Shown one piece after another: positions 12,580 through 20,815 of a DNA stretch of 64,000 nt. The notes under the pieces were generated by a model that ran no database searches, was not told the DNA's origin, and saw only the letters and a list, made by a program, of their open reading frames with translations. A program made the translations under genes and the position numbers. Every line of letters begins with the position of its first letter. Position 1 is the first letter of the stretch. Source of the DNA: Paracoccus thiocyanatus. Its GTDB lineage: Bacteria > Pseudomonadota > Alphaproteobacteria > Rhodobacterales > Rhodobacteraceae. The DNA lies in contig NZ_FTMK01000014.1 of assembly GCF_900156255.1 (NCBI RefSeq), positions 1 through 64,000 on the forward strand, in the 5' to 3' direction.

Positions 12580-12987
12580 TCAGGCCGCCGCCGCCAGCAG
12601 GCGGATGCGTTCGACCATGGCGCGCAACCCGTTCGAGCGTTGCGCCGAAAGATGCTCTTCCAGCCCCAGCCGGCCAAGTTCGGCGCTGGCGTCGATCGCG
12701 GCCACCTCGCCGACCGGGACGCCGGAATAAAGCGCATGCAGGATGGCGATCAGCCCGCGCACGATCAGCGCGTCGCTGTCGCCTTGAAAGCCAAAGCGGC
12801 CGGCTTCGATCCGGGGCATGATCCAGACCTGGCTGGCGCAGCCCTCGACCTTGGTGGCCGGCACTTGCAGGGAAGGGTCCATGGGCTCCATCGCCTTGCC
12901 CAGTTCGATGACATGGCGATAGCGCTCTTCCCAATCGTCCAGGAAATCGAAGGTTTCGGCAATGTCTTCAAAGGCGGGCGTGGCCAT
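12580..12987 (-). CDS. sufE: SufE family sulfur acceptor
   Basis: A 135-residue protein beginning MATPAFEDIAETFDFLDDWEERYRHVIELG, with the catalytic motif KVEGCASQVW (Cys50). SufE takes a persulfide from the SufS cysteine desulfurase and passes it to Fe-S cluster assembly. The size and motif order are those of stand-alone SufE. The start chosen (12987) has AAGGA 9 nt upstream; an in-frame extension of 19 residues further up is not conserved. No sufBCDS genes are present nearby. Confidence 0.92.
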   Translation of the reverse strand: MATPAFEDIAETFDFLDDWEERYRHVIELGKAMEPMDPSLQVPATKVEGCASQVWIMPRIEAGRFGFQGDSDALIVRGLIAILHALYSGVPVGEVAAIDASAELGRLGLEEHLSAQRSNGLRAMVERIRLLAAAA

Positions 12988-13113
12988 CGGGGGGTCCTTT
13001 TGCGGCGGCGAGCCCGGCATAGCGCGATGGCCCGGCAAGGTCAAAGAGGCTTTCGTCCCCGCACGACTTGCCCTATCACTGCGCCAAAGACTTGGAACAG
13101 GGGGGCGGGCATC

Positions 13114-13623
13114 ATGCGGTCACTGACATTGGGCATTCTTGCCTGTGCGATGCTGGTGCCGGCCGGTTGCGGCCGCATGGGCGACAGCGGCTTGAACCCG
13201 CTGCGCTGGTTCGGCGGCGGCGCGCCTCGCCAGCAGACGCTGGAGCCCGAAGGCGGCTATCCGATCACGGCCGAGGACGGGCGGCTGCCGCTGGCGCAGG
13301 TCACGGCGGCGAAATGGGAACCGCTTTACGAAGGGCGGCTGCTGGTCGTGACCGGGCTTGCCGCCAGCAAGGGCTGGTGGGATGTCGCCCTGGTGACCGA
13401 GGTGCCGATGCCGCGGGGACGCATCCGCGCCGATCAGGACGGCGTGCTGCGCCTGCGGCTGGTCGGCAAGCCGCCCCTGGCCGACACCTTTGCCGCGGCC
13501 AATCCGCCGAACCCGGCCAGCGATATGGCGACGGTGGCCTTGACCATCCCCAATGCCGCACTGGCCGGCTTGCGCGAGGTGGTCATCACCGGCGCCGGCA
13601 ACGCCATCACCCTGCGGCGCTGA
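13114..13623 (+). CDS. Predicted lipoprotein of unknown function
   Basis: A 169-residue product with a type II signal peptide: MRSLTLGILACAMLVPAGC, lipobox LVPAGC, mature Cys19. The mature part is mixed alpha/beta with no motif I recognise; it contains KGWWDVALVTEVPMPRGRIR and ends in a beta-rich segment. Families like this are widely kept in Rhodobacterales without a known role. A GGGGGCGGG stretch precedes the ATG. It is divergent from sufE and stands alone. Confidence 0.7.
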   Translation: MRSLTLGILACAMLVPAGCGRMGDSGLNPLRWFGGGAPRQQTLEPEGGYPITAEDGRLPLAQVTAAKWEPLYEGRLLVVTGLAASKGWWDVALVTEVPMPRGRIRADQDGVLRLRLVGKPPLADTFAAANPPNPASDMATVALTIPNAALAGLREVVITGAGNAITLRR

Positions 13624-13679
13624 AGCCCGGCACCGGCAGCGCCAAAGGCTGCGCCCAAGCCGCGGCCGGCGTGGTTGCG

Positions 13680-13746
13680 CCATGGGTATTTAAGGGACAA
13701 GGAAGATCCTGGCGCCGCCCTTCTTCGTTCTTCAAATACCCATGCC
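13680..13746. repeat. Intergenic inverted repeat related to the dispersed family
   Basis: CATGGGTATTT (13681-13691) and AAATACCCATG (about 13734-13744) are perfect inverted copies flanking about 42 bp. The right copy is preceded by CTTCTTCGTTCTTC, resembling the TTCACCGTTTTCC that precedes AAATACTCATG at 37.1 kb. Placed between two convergent genes, it may also end transcription in both directions. Confidence 0.55.
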
Positions 13747-13813
13747 GCGACCTTGCCGCATCGGCTCATCTGCCATTTGATCGTCCGGCCAGACTGGCCC
13801 TGGACCGGCGTGA

Positions 13814-14359
13814 TCAGCCCATCTTTCGCAGATAGGTCCAGGTCGGCACACGGGCGTCGCGCGCCACCGACCAGCTTTCCGCATCGCCAAGATAGTCGAA
13901 GCCGCAATTGGTCAGCACCCTGGCCGAGCCCGGATTGTCCTGGAACGCCTCGGCAAACAGGGTGCGCGAGCGGTGGGGGTTGGCCTCGACCAGGGCCGAG
14001 ACCGCCTCGGTCGCGAAGCCGGTATTCCAGAAACCGGCGCCGACCCAGAAACCAAGTTCGGACTGCTCCCGGTCGATGCGGGTCAGGGAAACCACGCCCA
14101 GCACCTCGGCCAGCTTGTTGGCCGAACCGTCGATGGCCCAGACATCTTCGTCGCGATCTTCCGCCATGGCGCGGCGGACATAGGCTTCGGATGCGCCGGG
14201 CGGCAAGGGATGCGGGATCGAACGGGTTCCCTCGGCCACGCGGCGGTCGGCGGTGTAATGCGCGATGAGCCCGGCATCCGACGCCCGAAGCGGGCGCAGG
14301 ACGAAACGTTCGGTCACGATCTCGATCTGCCGCGCTTCCGAGGAAAGCAATTCGTTCAT
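13814..14359 (-). CDS. GNAT-family N-acetyltransferase (RimJ/RimL-like)
   Basis: A 181-residue GCN5-related acetyltransferase: TERFVLRPLRASDAGLIAHYTADRRVAEG at the N-terminus, then ELGFWVGAGFWNTGFATEAVSAL forming the acetyl-CoA-binding region, and GSARVLTNCGFDYLGD. This is the RimJ/RimL branch, whose members acetylate ribosomal proteins or small molecules. It lies downstream of rplU-rpmA on the same strand with 110 bp between, a position often held by GNAT genes in Rhodobacterales. Its substrate is unknown. ATG 14359 is used; TTG six codons upstream is an alternative. Confidence 0.8.
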   Translation of the reverse strand: MNELLSSEARQIEIVTERFVLRPLRASDAGLIAHYTADRRVAEGTRSIPHPLPPGASEAYVRRAMAEDRDEDVWAIDGSANKLAEVLGVVSLTRIDREQSELGFWVGAGFWNTGFATEAVSALVEANPHRSRTLFAEAFQDNPGSARVLTNCGFDYLGDAESWSVARDARVPTWTYLRKMG

Positions 14360-14415
14360 GTCACTCTTCTCCCTCAACTACTCGCAATCATATGGGTGCC
14401 AATCCGGAAAACGCG

Positions 14416-14445
14416 AAGGGGACCGGCCTTGCCGATCCCCTTTTT
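14416..14445. terminator. Hairpin between rpmA and the GNAT gene
   Basis: AAGGGGACCGGC and GCCGATCCCCTT (14416-14442) form a stem with one wobble. TTTTT follows only on the plus strand. On the minus strand, where the genes lie, it could act as an attenuator reducing GNAT expression relative to rpmA. Confidence 0.5.
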
Positions 14446-14469
14446 CAGCACCTGCGTGGTGAAATCGGC

Positions 14470-14742
14470 TTACTCGGCGGCCTCAAGATTGGCGGGAAGC
14501 ACGGAAATATAGGTGCGGCCCTTAAGGCCCTTCTTGAAGGTCACGTGGCCGTCGGCCAGCGCGAACAGGGTATGGTCGCGGCCCATGCCGACGTTCTGGC
14601 CCGGCCACCAGGTGGTGCCGCGCTGGCGCACGATGATATTGCCGGCGACGGCCTGCTGGCCGCCATAGAGTTTCACGCCGAGACGACGACCGGCCGAATC
14701 GCGGCCGTTGCGGGACGAACCGCCTGCTTTCTTATGTGCCAT
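14470..14742 (-). CDS. rpmA: 50S ribosomal protein L27
   Basis: A 90-residue protein starting [24 protein letters not shown], the canonical L27 N-terminus whose tail reaches the peptidyl-transferase centre. [28 protein letters not shown] follows. No N-terminal cleavage extension of the Firmicutes type is present. It follows rplU with 19 bp between on the same strand; AAGGAGA precedes the ATG. Confidence 0.97.
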   Translation of the reverse strand: MAHKKAGGSSRNGRDSAGRRLGVKLYGGQQAVAGNIIVRQRGTTWWPGQNVGMGRDHTLFALADGHVTFKKGLKGRTYISVLPANLEAAE

Positions 14743-14761
14743 GGCTCAGTCTCCTTCTGCC

Positions 14762-15184
14762 TCAGTTGGCGTCTTGGGCCGGAACTTCGGCTTCCGACTT
14801 CTTGGCTTTCGCCGGCTTGGCGGCGGATTCGAGTTTGGTGCGGGCGCCGACGGCCGGTTTCACGTCGGTCTTGTCGCCGCCTTTTTCAAGCAGCTCGGTG
14901 ATGCGGATCAGGGTTAGCTGCTGGCGGTGGCCGCGCGTGCGCTGCGAGGAATGCTTGCGGCGGCGCTTGACATAGGTGATCACCTTGTCGGCCTTGATCA
15001 TGTCGATGACTTCGGCCTGCACGGCGGCGCCGGCGACCAGCGGCGCGCCCACGGTCGCACCGATCATCAGCACGTCGTTGAACTGGATCTTGTCGCCGGC
15101 TTCGGCGTTCAGCTTTTCGACGCGCAACACGTCACCGGCCTGAACCCGGTATTGCTTGCCGCCCGTCTTGAGAACTGCGAACAT
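14762..15184 (-). CDS. rplU: 50S ribosomal protein L21
   Basis: A 140-residue protein beginning [25 protein letters not shown], with the conserved [25 protein letters not shown] block that contacts 23S rRNA. A C-terminal Lys/Ala-rich tail of about 35 residues is longer than in E. coli (103 residues in total) and common in alphaproteobacteria. Start ATG 15184, with AAGGAAAGACGG upstream. It is the first gene of rplU-rpmA-GNAT, driven from the promoter at 15334-15362. Confidence 0.96.
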   Translation of the reverse strand: MFAVLKTGGKQYRVQAGDVLRVEKLNAEAGDKIQFNDVLMIGATVGAPLVAGAAVQAEVIDMIKADKVITYVKRRRKHSSQRTRGHRQQLTLIRITELLEKGGDKTDVKPAVGARTKLESAAKPAKAKKSEAEVPAQDAN

Positions 15185-15640
15185 TCCGTCTTTCCTTGCT
15201 CTGCCGCATCCTTCGGCCCCTGGCTTGCAGGTGTTTCCGGGGCCGGGCCCCGCCTTCGGACAGCGCATCCCTGTTCGGGGATGAGGTTCAAAATAACATG
15301 CCGGCAACGGACATGCGCCCGGCCGGTTGCGGGTATATCGCGGATACGGCCCCGCAAGTCAACCGAAATGGCGGCCTGCATCGCAGGTTTCGCCCTGCCC
15401 GGCGGTGGCTTGACCTTGGGGCACCGTCACAGGTCATCCTCACGCAGACGCTACTTTAGGTTGCGCGATCGTGATCGCTGATATAGGTCTGGATTCGCTG
15501 AACCGTTCAGTTCACGGTTTGGCGATCGATGCGAGAAATCCGTCTGTTTTTAGATCTCTCCTCCTGTTTCCGAGAGACGGTTTCAGCACCTGCGGTTGTC
15601 TGCCGGCGATGCTGGTAATGCGCTTGATGGAGAAACAGGA
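15185..15640. other. Intergenic region between rplU and the Hint-domain gene
   Basis: A 456-bp divergent gap. It holds the rplU promoter and a GC-rich leader of about 140 nt with hairpin potential (GGCCCC/GGGGCC near 15215-15245). The right half is more A+T rich and has short inverted repeats (AACCGT/ACGGTT near 15499-15517; CCGTCT/AGACGG near 15540-15585). I see no further ORF or RNA gene. Confidence 0.5.
15334..15362 (-). promoter_or_regulatory. Sigma-70 promoter of rplU-rpmA
   Basis: On the minus strand, TTGACT (15362-15357), a 17-bp spacer and GATATA (15339-15334) make a near-consensus promoter. The predicted leader to the rplU ATG is about 140 nt. Confidence 0.7.
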
Positions 15641-16930
15641 ATGGCAATTATTAACATTGATCTTCTTAGCGGCGAGACCGTTATCGACAGCACGAATGCG
15701 TCTGATGGCGATACCATCGACCTGAACGTCATCGACTCGGGAACCTTGATCGTCGATGGCGTCGACGTGTCGATCAGCAACCTTGTGGGCGTGGGCGCGG
15801 CGTCCAGCCCGACATTCGCGGCCCAGAATGGCGGTAGCCTTACCCTGGACCAGGGGCTGCTGAACGCCGATTTGCTCACCAATACCACATTCGAAGTTCG
15901 CGACAGCGGGACGGTGACGCTTGATGCCTCGACGCTGAGCGTGGGCCTGACGGAAACGGTGCTGAACGAGTTTAATGTTGAGTTCACCGGCGAGTATCAT
16001 ACCGGCAAGTTCGTCTACGATCCGCCGGCGGTTTCGCTGCTGGTGCTTAACCCGCAAACGCTGAACGTCTCGGGAATGCAGGCCACGGACATCTTCGAAG
16101 TGGACGGCCGAACCAACTTTCAACTTGATTCCAGTGACCCCGAAGACGCCTATCGCGACGGCGTTCTGCACCTGACGTCGCCCGGCACTCCGCTTCTGGC
16201 CGAAACGGTGAATGTCGAAATCCCCATGACGCGCGCCGAGTTCGACCTTTTCCTGTCGGACCAAAGCACCTACCTGAACGGCGACACCTTTATCTTTCCA
16301 GGAACCTTGGCGACGCCCTGTTTCTGCCGCGGCACGCTGATTCTGACGGATGAAGGAGAGGTTCCCGTCGAAAAGCTTCGCGCCGGCGATATCGTGATGA
16401 CCCGCGATCACGGGCCGCAGCCCATCGAATGGATCGGCTCGCGCCACCTGGGCCCCGAGTTCCTGGACAAGAACCCCAAGCTTCTGCCGATTCGCATCTC
16501 GGCGGGCGCGCTTGGCGCCGGATTGCCCAGCCAGGACCTGGTGGTTTCGCCCCAGCACCGGATTCTTGTGCGCTCGCGCATCGCGCAACGCATGTTCGGC
16601 GCCTCGGAAGTCCTGGTTGCCGCGAAGCAGTTGCTGCAACTGGACGGCATCGACATTGCGCATGACCTTGCCGAGGCGGAATATTTCCACATCCTGTTCC
16701 GTCAGCACGAGGTGGTCATTTCCAATGGCGCCGAGACGGAATCGCTTTACACCGGCCCCGAGGCGCTGAAATCGGTGGGCGCCCAGGCGTTGCAGGAAAT
16801 CTTCTCGCTTTTCCCGCAATTGCGCGCCCGCGACTATAGCGCTGTTCCGGCCCGGTCGCTTCTGTCTGGCCGGCAGGGCCGCAAGCTGGCGGTGCGGCAC
16901 GCCGCAAATGGCCGCGCCCTGGTCAGCTAG
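15641..16930 (+). CDS. Hint-domain (Hedgehog/intein-like) protein
   Basis: A 429-residue protein in two parts. Residues 1 to about 225 are Thr/Ser/Asp-rich beta-strand repeats (MAIINIDLLSGETVIDSTNA) with no signal peptide, resembling secreted or surface adhesin-like modules. From about residue 226 a Hint_2 domain begins at TPCFCRGTLILTDEGEVPVEKLRAGD, with the catalytic-type Cys, continuing with PIEWIGSR and VVSPQHRILV. No C-terminal splice Asn is visible, so self-cleavage rather than splicing would be expected. Such proteins are frequent in Rhodobacterales and their roles are largely unknown. ATG 15641 has GGAG 10 nt upstream. A strong terminator follows. Confidence 0.8.
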   Translation: MAIINIDLLSGETVIDSTNASDGDTIDLNVIDSGTLIVDGVDVSISNLVGVGAASSPTFAAQNGGSLTLDQGLLNADLLTNTTFEVRDSGTVTLDASTLSVGLTETVLNEFNVEFTGEYHTGKFVYDPPAVSLLVLNPQTLNVSGMQATDIFEVDGRTNFQLDSSDPEDAYRDGVLHLTSPGTPLLAETVNVEIPMTRAEFDLFLSDQSTYLNGDTFIFPGTLATPCFCRGTLILTDEGEVPVEKLRAGDIVMTRDHGPQPIEWIGSRHLGPEFLDKNPKLLPIRISAGALGAGLPSQDLVVSPQHRILVRSRIAQRMFGASEVLVAAKQLLQLDGIDIAHDLAEAEYFHILFRQHEVVISNGAETESLYTGPEALKSVGAQALQEIFSLFPQLRARDYSAVPARSLLSGRQGRKLAVRHAANGRALVS

Positions 16931-16957
16931 GCCGTTTCTGCGATCCGCTTGGTAAAT

Positions 16958-16994
16958 AACCCCGCCCAGGATCGGACCCTGGGCGGGGTTTTCC
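16958..16994 (+). terminator. Rho-independent terminator after the Hint-domain gene
   Basis: AACCCCGCCCAGG and CCTGGGCGGGGTT form a perfect 13-bp stem. It is followed by TT and TCC, about 30 nt after the stop codon. Confidence 0.85.
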
Positions 16995-17108
16995 GTTCCA
17001 GGCCGCCTTGGCCGGGCCGTCGGCGTCATGACGCCGCCGGGGTGAAATCGGGATTGTCCGTCCATGACATGCAGCGCGCGCCGGCCGTCATTCGCAGGGG
17101 GGGAAATC

Positions 17109-17183
17109 TGGTGGGGCGGGAGGGGATCGAACCCCCGACCAACACGGTGTAAACGTGTCGCTCTACCGCTGAGCTACCGCCCC
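17109..17183 (-). tRNA. tRNA-Val (anticodon TAC)
   Basis: Reading the minus strand from 17183: acceptor stem GGGGCGG pairing with CCGCCCC, D-arm with AGCTCAGCGGTAGAGC, and anticodon arm ACACG-TTTACAC-CGTGT giving anticodon TAC. The T-arm is GGGGGTTCGATCCCC, with discriminator A and a genomically encoded CCA end (17111-17109). The 75-nt gene shows all the invariant bases of an elongator tRNA. Confidence 0.97.
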
Positions 17184-17291
17184 GAATGGAACATGGCCGT
17201 TGAGGCGTGCCGCATGTTCCGTTTGTCTTCGCGGGCTTCCCCGCCCACCGGCCTGCACCGGGCAGGACGGCGCCGTTCGGACCCGGTCCCG

Positions 17292-17321
17292 CTGATAGCC
17301 CGACCGCCGCCGGTTTGGCAA
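17292..17321 (-). promoter_or_regulatory. Possible promoter of tRNA-Val
   Basis: On the minus strand, TTGCCA (17321-17316), an 18-bp spacer and TATCAG (17297-17292) lie about 110 bp before the tRNA. It is a weak match recognised by eye only. Confidence 0.3.
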
Positions 17322-17329
17322 GCGCGGCG

Positions 17330-18196
17330 TCAGCGGCGCAGACGGGCGATCAGGGCCGAGGTGTCCCAGCGCCCGCCGCCCATGGCCTGCACCTCTTTGT
17401 AGAACTGGTCCACCAGCGCCGTCACGGGCAGGCTGGCGCCCGTCTGATCGGCGGTGGCCAGGCAGATGCCCAGATCCTTGCGCATCCAGTCCACGGCAAA
17501 GCCAAAGTCGAAGCGGTTCTCGGCCATGGTCCCGGAACGGTTCTGCATCTGCCAACTGCCGGCGGCGCCCTGGCTGATGACCTCGACCACCTCGGGGATC
17601 GACAGCCCGGCCTTTTCGGCGAAATGCAGCGATTCCGCCAGGCCCTGCACCAGCCCGGCAATGGCGATCTGGTTGCACATCTTGGCCATTTGCCCCGCGC
17701 CCGACGGTCCCATCAGCTTGCAGATGCGGGCATAGGCGGCAATCACCGGCTCGGCGCGGGCATAATCGGCAGGCGCGCCGCCGCACATCACCGAAAGCTG
17801 GCCGTTCTCGGCCCCCGCCTGCCCGCCCGAGACCGGCGCATCGACAAAGCCCAGCCCCGATTGCGCGGCCAGCGCCGACAATTCGCGCGTCACCGCGGCG
17901 GAAACCGTGGTGTGATCGACAAAGACCGCGCCCTTGCCCATGCCGGCGAATGCGCCCGCCTCGCCCAGGCAGACCTGGCGCAGGTCGTCGTCATTGCCGA
18001 CGCAGGCCATGACGAATTCGGCGCCCTCGGCCGCCTCGCGGGCACTGGCGGCGCTGCGGCCGTTATGGGCTGCGGTCCAAGCCTCGGCCTTGGCGGGGCT
18101 GCGGTTCCAAACCGCGACCTCGTGCCCTGCGGCCGCCAGATGCCCCGCCATCGGAAAGCCCATCACCCCCAGTCCCAGAAAAGCCACGCGCGCCAT
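17330..18196 (-). CDS. NAD(P)-binding beta-hydroxyacid dehydrogenase (3-hydroxyisobutyrate dehydrogenase family)
   Basis: A 288-residue enzyme. The N-terminal Rossmann motif is FLGLGVMGFPMAGHL and a DAPVSGGQAGAENGQL signature follows. The catalytic-lysine segment is GAGQMAKMCNQ, ahead of the all-helical C-terminal domain. These are the family marks of 3-hydroxyisobutyrate, tartronate-semialdehyde and related dehydrogenases. The substrate cannot be fixed: no valine-degradation or glyoxylate genes are next to it. ATG 18196 (GGGAGTG upstream) begins the conserved fold; a 26-codon in-frame extension upstream is not conserved. It diverges from the acylase-like gene. Confidence 0.85.
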   Translation of the reverse strand: MARVAFLGLGVMGFPMAGHLAAAGHEVAVWNRSPAKAEAWTAAHNGRSAASAREAAEGAEFVMACVGNDDDLRQVCLGEAGAFAGMGKGAVFVDHTTVSAAVTRELSALAAQSGLGFVDAPVSGGQAGAENGQLSVMCGGAPADYARAEPVIAAYARICKLMGPSGAGQMAKMCNQIAIAGLVQGLAESLHFAEKAGLSIPEVVEVISQGAAGSWQMQNRSGTMAENRFDFGFAVDWMRKDLGICLATADQTGASLPVTALVDQFYKEVQAMGGGRWDTSALIARLRR

Positions 18197-18324
18197 CGGT
18201 TTCACTCCCTCGTGTCGAAAGGCGCGTTGATCCGGCACGCGCCCTGCCCTATTCACCCCGATGAATTCCATCACCCGGCGCGGGGGTCAACCTCTCGCGC
18301 CCAAGCTCGGGACCGTGCCTTTCC

Positions 18325-20757
18325 ATGGTGACACTTTTCCGCTGGCTTGTGCGCCTGACGGTCGGGCTGATCATGCTGGCCGTGGTGCTGGTGGTGCTGG
18401 CCTGGTATTTCGCCATCCGCTCGCTGCCTGACTACGATGGCAGCTATGCGGTGCGCGGCATCTCGGCCCCGGTCGAGATCGTGCGCACGACCGAGGACGT
18501 GCCCCATATCTTCGGCGACAGCGACCGCGACGTGTTCTTTGCCCTGGGTCTGGCCCATGCCCAGGACCGGCTGTTCCAGATGACGGCATTGCGCCGCGCA
18601 GCCCAGGGCCGGCTGGCCGAGATCTATGGCGCGGGCGCCCTGCCCGCCGACGACCTGGCCCGCCGCCTGGGGCTTTACCGCAACGCCCGCAGCTCGCTTT
18701 CCGCCCAGGATCCCGAGGTCGCCCAGGCGCTGCAAGCCTATGCCGAGGGCGTGAATGCCTGGATCGAACAGGTCAATCTGGGCGCGCGCGGACGGGGTGC
18801 GCCGGAATTCTTTCTTTACCCCGACGAGATCGCCTATTGGGAGCCGGCCGATTCGCTGGCGATCCTGAAGCTGTTGGCGGCGTCATCGACCACGCAGCTT
18901 CGCCGCGAAGTGCTGCGGGCGCGGCTGTCGCTGGCCGAGCCGCAGCGCGGCCAGGACCTGGTTGCCGGCCAGGACGAGCCGCCCTTGCCCGCCTATGCCG
19001 ACCTGTTCCCCGGCGCGCGCTTTGCCGGCCCGGAACGCGGCGCGGGTCCGCAGGACTGGACCGCGGCGCTGGCGGGCTATCTGGCGCCGGCGGCGGGGGC
19101 CTGGGCGAACGGTTTCGCCGCCGCGGCGGGGCGCACGGCCGCCGGGGGCGCGCTTCTGGCCAATGATCCGCAATTCGCCCTGACCGCGCCGGGCCTGTGG
19201 TATCTGGCCCGGATCGAACTGGCCACCGGCGGCGTCATCGGCGGCACCATTCCCGGCCTGCCGCTGGTGCTGTCGGGGCGCAATACCAGCATGGCCTGGG
19301 GCATCACCCCGGCCGCGCTTGACGACCAGGACCTGTATGTCGAAGAGGTCCAGCCTGGCGATCCCGACCGTTACCGCGGCCCGCAGGGCTGGACCGATTT
19401 CGCCACCCGACGCGAAACCTTGCGCGTCCGCGGCGCCGAGCCCCGGACCATCACCCTGCGCGAGACGGCGAACGGGCCGGTGATCCCGGCCGCGCATCTG
19501 GATCTTGCCACCATCCTGCCCGCCGGCCATGTCGCGGCGCTGGCCTGGACCGGCAGCCGGGGCGACGATCGCAGCATGACCGCCCTGATCGGGCTGATGC
19601 GCGCCCAGGACCGGCAGGCGGCGGCTGATGCGCTGCGCGACATGGTGGCGCCGATGCTGGTCGTCACGCTGGCCGATGGCTCGGGGGTAAGCCAGGTCCA
19701 GGCGGGCATGCTGCCGCAGCGGGCGCCCACACACCAGACCGCGGGCCGGCTGCCGGCGCCGGGCTGGATCGTCGCAAACCGCTGGCAGGGCATGGGTCCC
19801 GCACCGGCCGACCCCGGCAAGCTGGACCCCGCCAGCGGCATCGTCGCGACGACGGGCACCGCGGGGCACGGCGCCGACGCCTATCGCCTGGACCGGCTGC
19901 GCCGGATGATCGAATCGCGCGAGGTGCATTCGCGCGACAGTTTCATCGCCGCGCAGAACGACATCGTCAGCCCCGTCGCCCGCGCCCTGCTGCCGCTGGT
20001 CGGGGCGGAATTGTGGTTCACCGGCGAGCCGGCAGCGCAGGGCACGCCCGAGCGGCTGCGCCAGGACGCCCTGGCGCTGCTGGCGAACTGGGACGGCGCG
20101 ATGAACGAACACCTGCCCGAGCCGCTGATCCACGCCGCCTGGATGCGCGCGCTTCAGGATCGGCTGGTGCGCGACGACCTGGGGCCGCTGGCCGACGACC
20201 TGACCGAGCTTTTTCCCGATTTCATCGACCGCGTGTTCCGCAACCGGGGCGGCGCGGCGGCCTGGTGCGATATCCGCCAATCCGCCCCGGTCGAGACCTG
20301 CACCCAGATCGCCCGCCAGGCGCTGGACGCGGCGCTGCTGGACCTGGTTGCGCGCTTTGGCCCCGACCTGGCCAGTTGGCGCTGGGGCGATCTGCACCGC
20401 GCGCGCCATGTCCACCCGGCGCTGGGGGACATGCGCGGCATGTCCTATATCGTGAACCTGATCCAGCCGACCTCGGGCGGGGAATCGACCATCGCCCGCG
20501 CCGGCTTTCTGGGCCATGGCCGCAATCCCTGGCTGAATGTGACCGGCGCCGCCTATCGCGGGGTCTATGACCTGGCCGATCCCGACAGTTCGGTCTTCAT
20601 CATCTCGACCGGGCAGTCCGGCCACCCCTTTTCGCGCCATTACGACGACATGGCCGAATTGTGGCGGCGGGGGGAATATGTGGTCATGTCGCTTGACCCG
20701 GCGCTGGCGCGGGCGGCGGCGGCGGGCATCACCCATCTGCGACCGGCCGCCGACTAG
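18325..20757 (+). CDS. Penicillin acylase (S45) family protein, catalytic serine apparently absent
   Basis: An 810-residue N-terminal-nucleophile hydrolase-fold protein with an N-terminal membrane anchor (about residues 8-30). The alpha-chain signature is GLAHAQDRLFQM. The beta-chain landmarks are GRTAAGGALLANDPQF, GIPGL-like IPGLPLVLSGRNTSMAWGIT, and a late GLSGHP-like TGQSGHPFSRHYDD. In active family members the self-cleavage site and nucleophile is Ser in a (G/A)SN-x-W motif. Here the aligned positions 257-260 read Ala-Gly-Ala-Trp. If that alignment is right, the protein cannot process itself or hydrolyse amides in the usual way. Related enzymes cleave acyl-homoserine lactones or beta-lactams. 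It stands alone. Confidence 0.8.
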   Translation: MVTLFRWLVRLTVGLIMLAVVLVVLAWYFAIRSLPDYDGSYAVRGISAPVEIVRTTEDVPHIFGDSDRDVFFALGLAHAQDRLFQMTALRRAAQGRLAEIYGAGALPADDLARRLGLYRNARSSLSAQDPEVAQALQAYAEGVNAWIEQVNLGARGRGAPEFFLYPDEIAYWEPADSLAILKLLAASSTTQLRREVLRARLSLAEPQRGQDLVAGQDEPPLPAYADLFPGARFAGPERGAGPQDWTAALAGYLAPAAGAWANGFAAAAGRTAAGGALLANDPQFALTAPGLWYLARIELATGGVIGGTIPGLPLVLSGRNTSMAWGITPAALDDQDLYVEEVQPGDPDRYRGPQGWTDFATRRETLRVRGAEPRTITLRETANGPVIPAAHLDLATILPAGHVAALAWTGSRGDDRSMTALIGLMRAQDRQAAADALRDMVAPMLVVTLADGSGVSQVQAGMLPQRAPTHQTAGRLPAPGWIVANRWQGMGPAPADPGKLDPASGIVATTGTAGHGADAYRLDRLRRMIESREVHSRDSFIAAQNDIVSPVARALLPLVGAELWFTGEPAAQGTPERLRQDALALLANWDGAMNEHLPEPLIHAAWMRALQDRLVRDDLGPLADDLTELFPDFIDRVFRNRGGAAAWCDIRQSAPVETCTQIARQALDAALLDLVARFGPDLASWRWGDLHRARHVHPALGDMRGMSYIVNLIQPTSGGESTIARAGFLGHGRNPWLNVTGAAYRGVYDLADPDSSVFIISTGQSGHPFSRHYDDMAELWRRGEYVVMSLDPALARAAAAGITHLRPAAD

Positions 20758-20815
20758 GGGCTTGCATCCCCGGCGCCGCCGCGCTTCCCTGTGCGGACCC
20801 GGCACGGAGGCGGCC

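Noticed and set aside
15185..15300. L21 leader riboregulator
   Set aside because: The rplU leader has GC-rich hairpins, but I cannot match it to a known ribosomal-protein leader structure.
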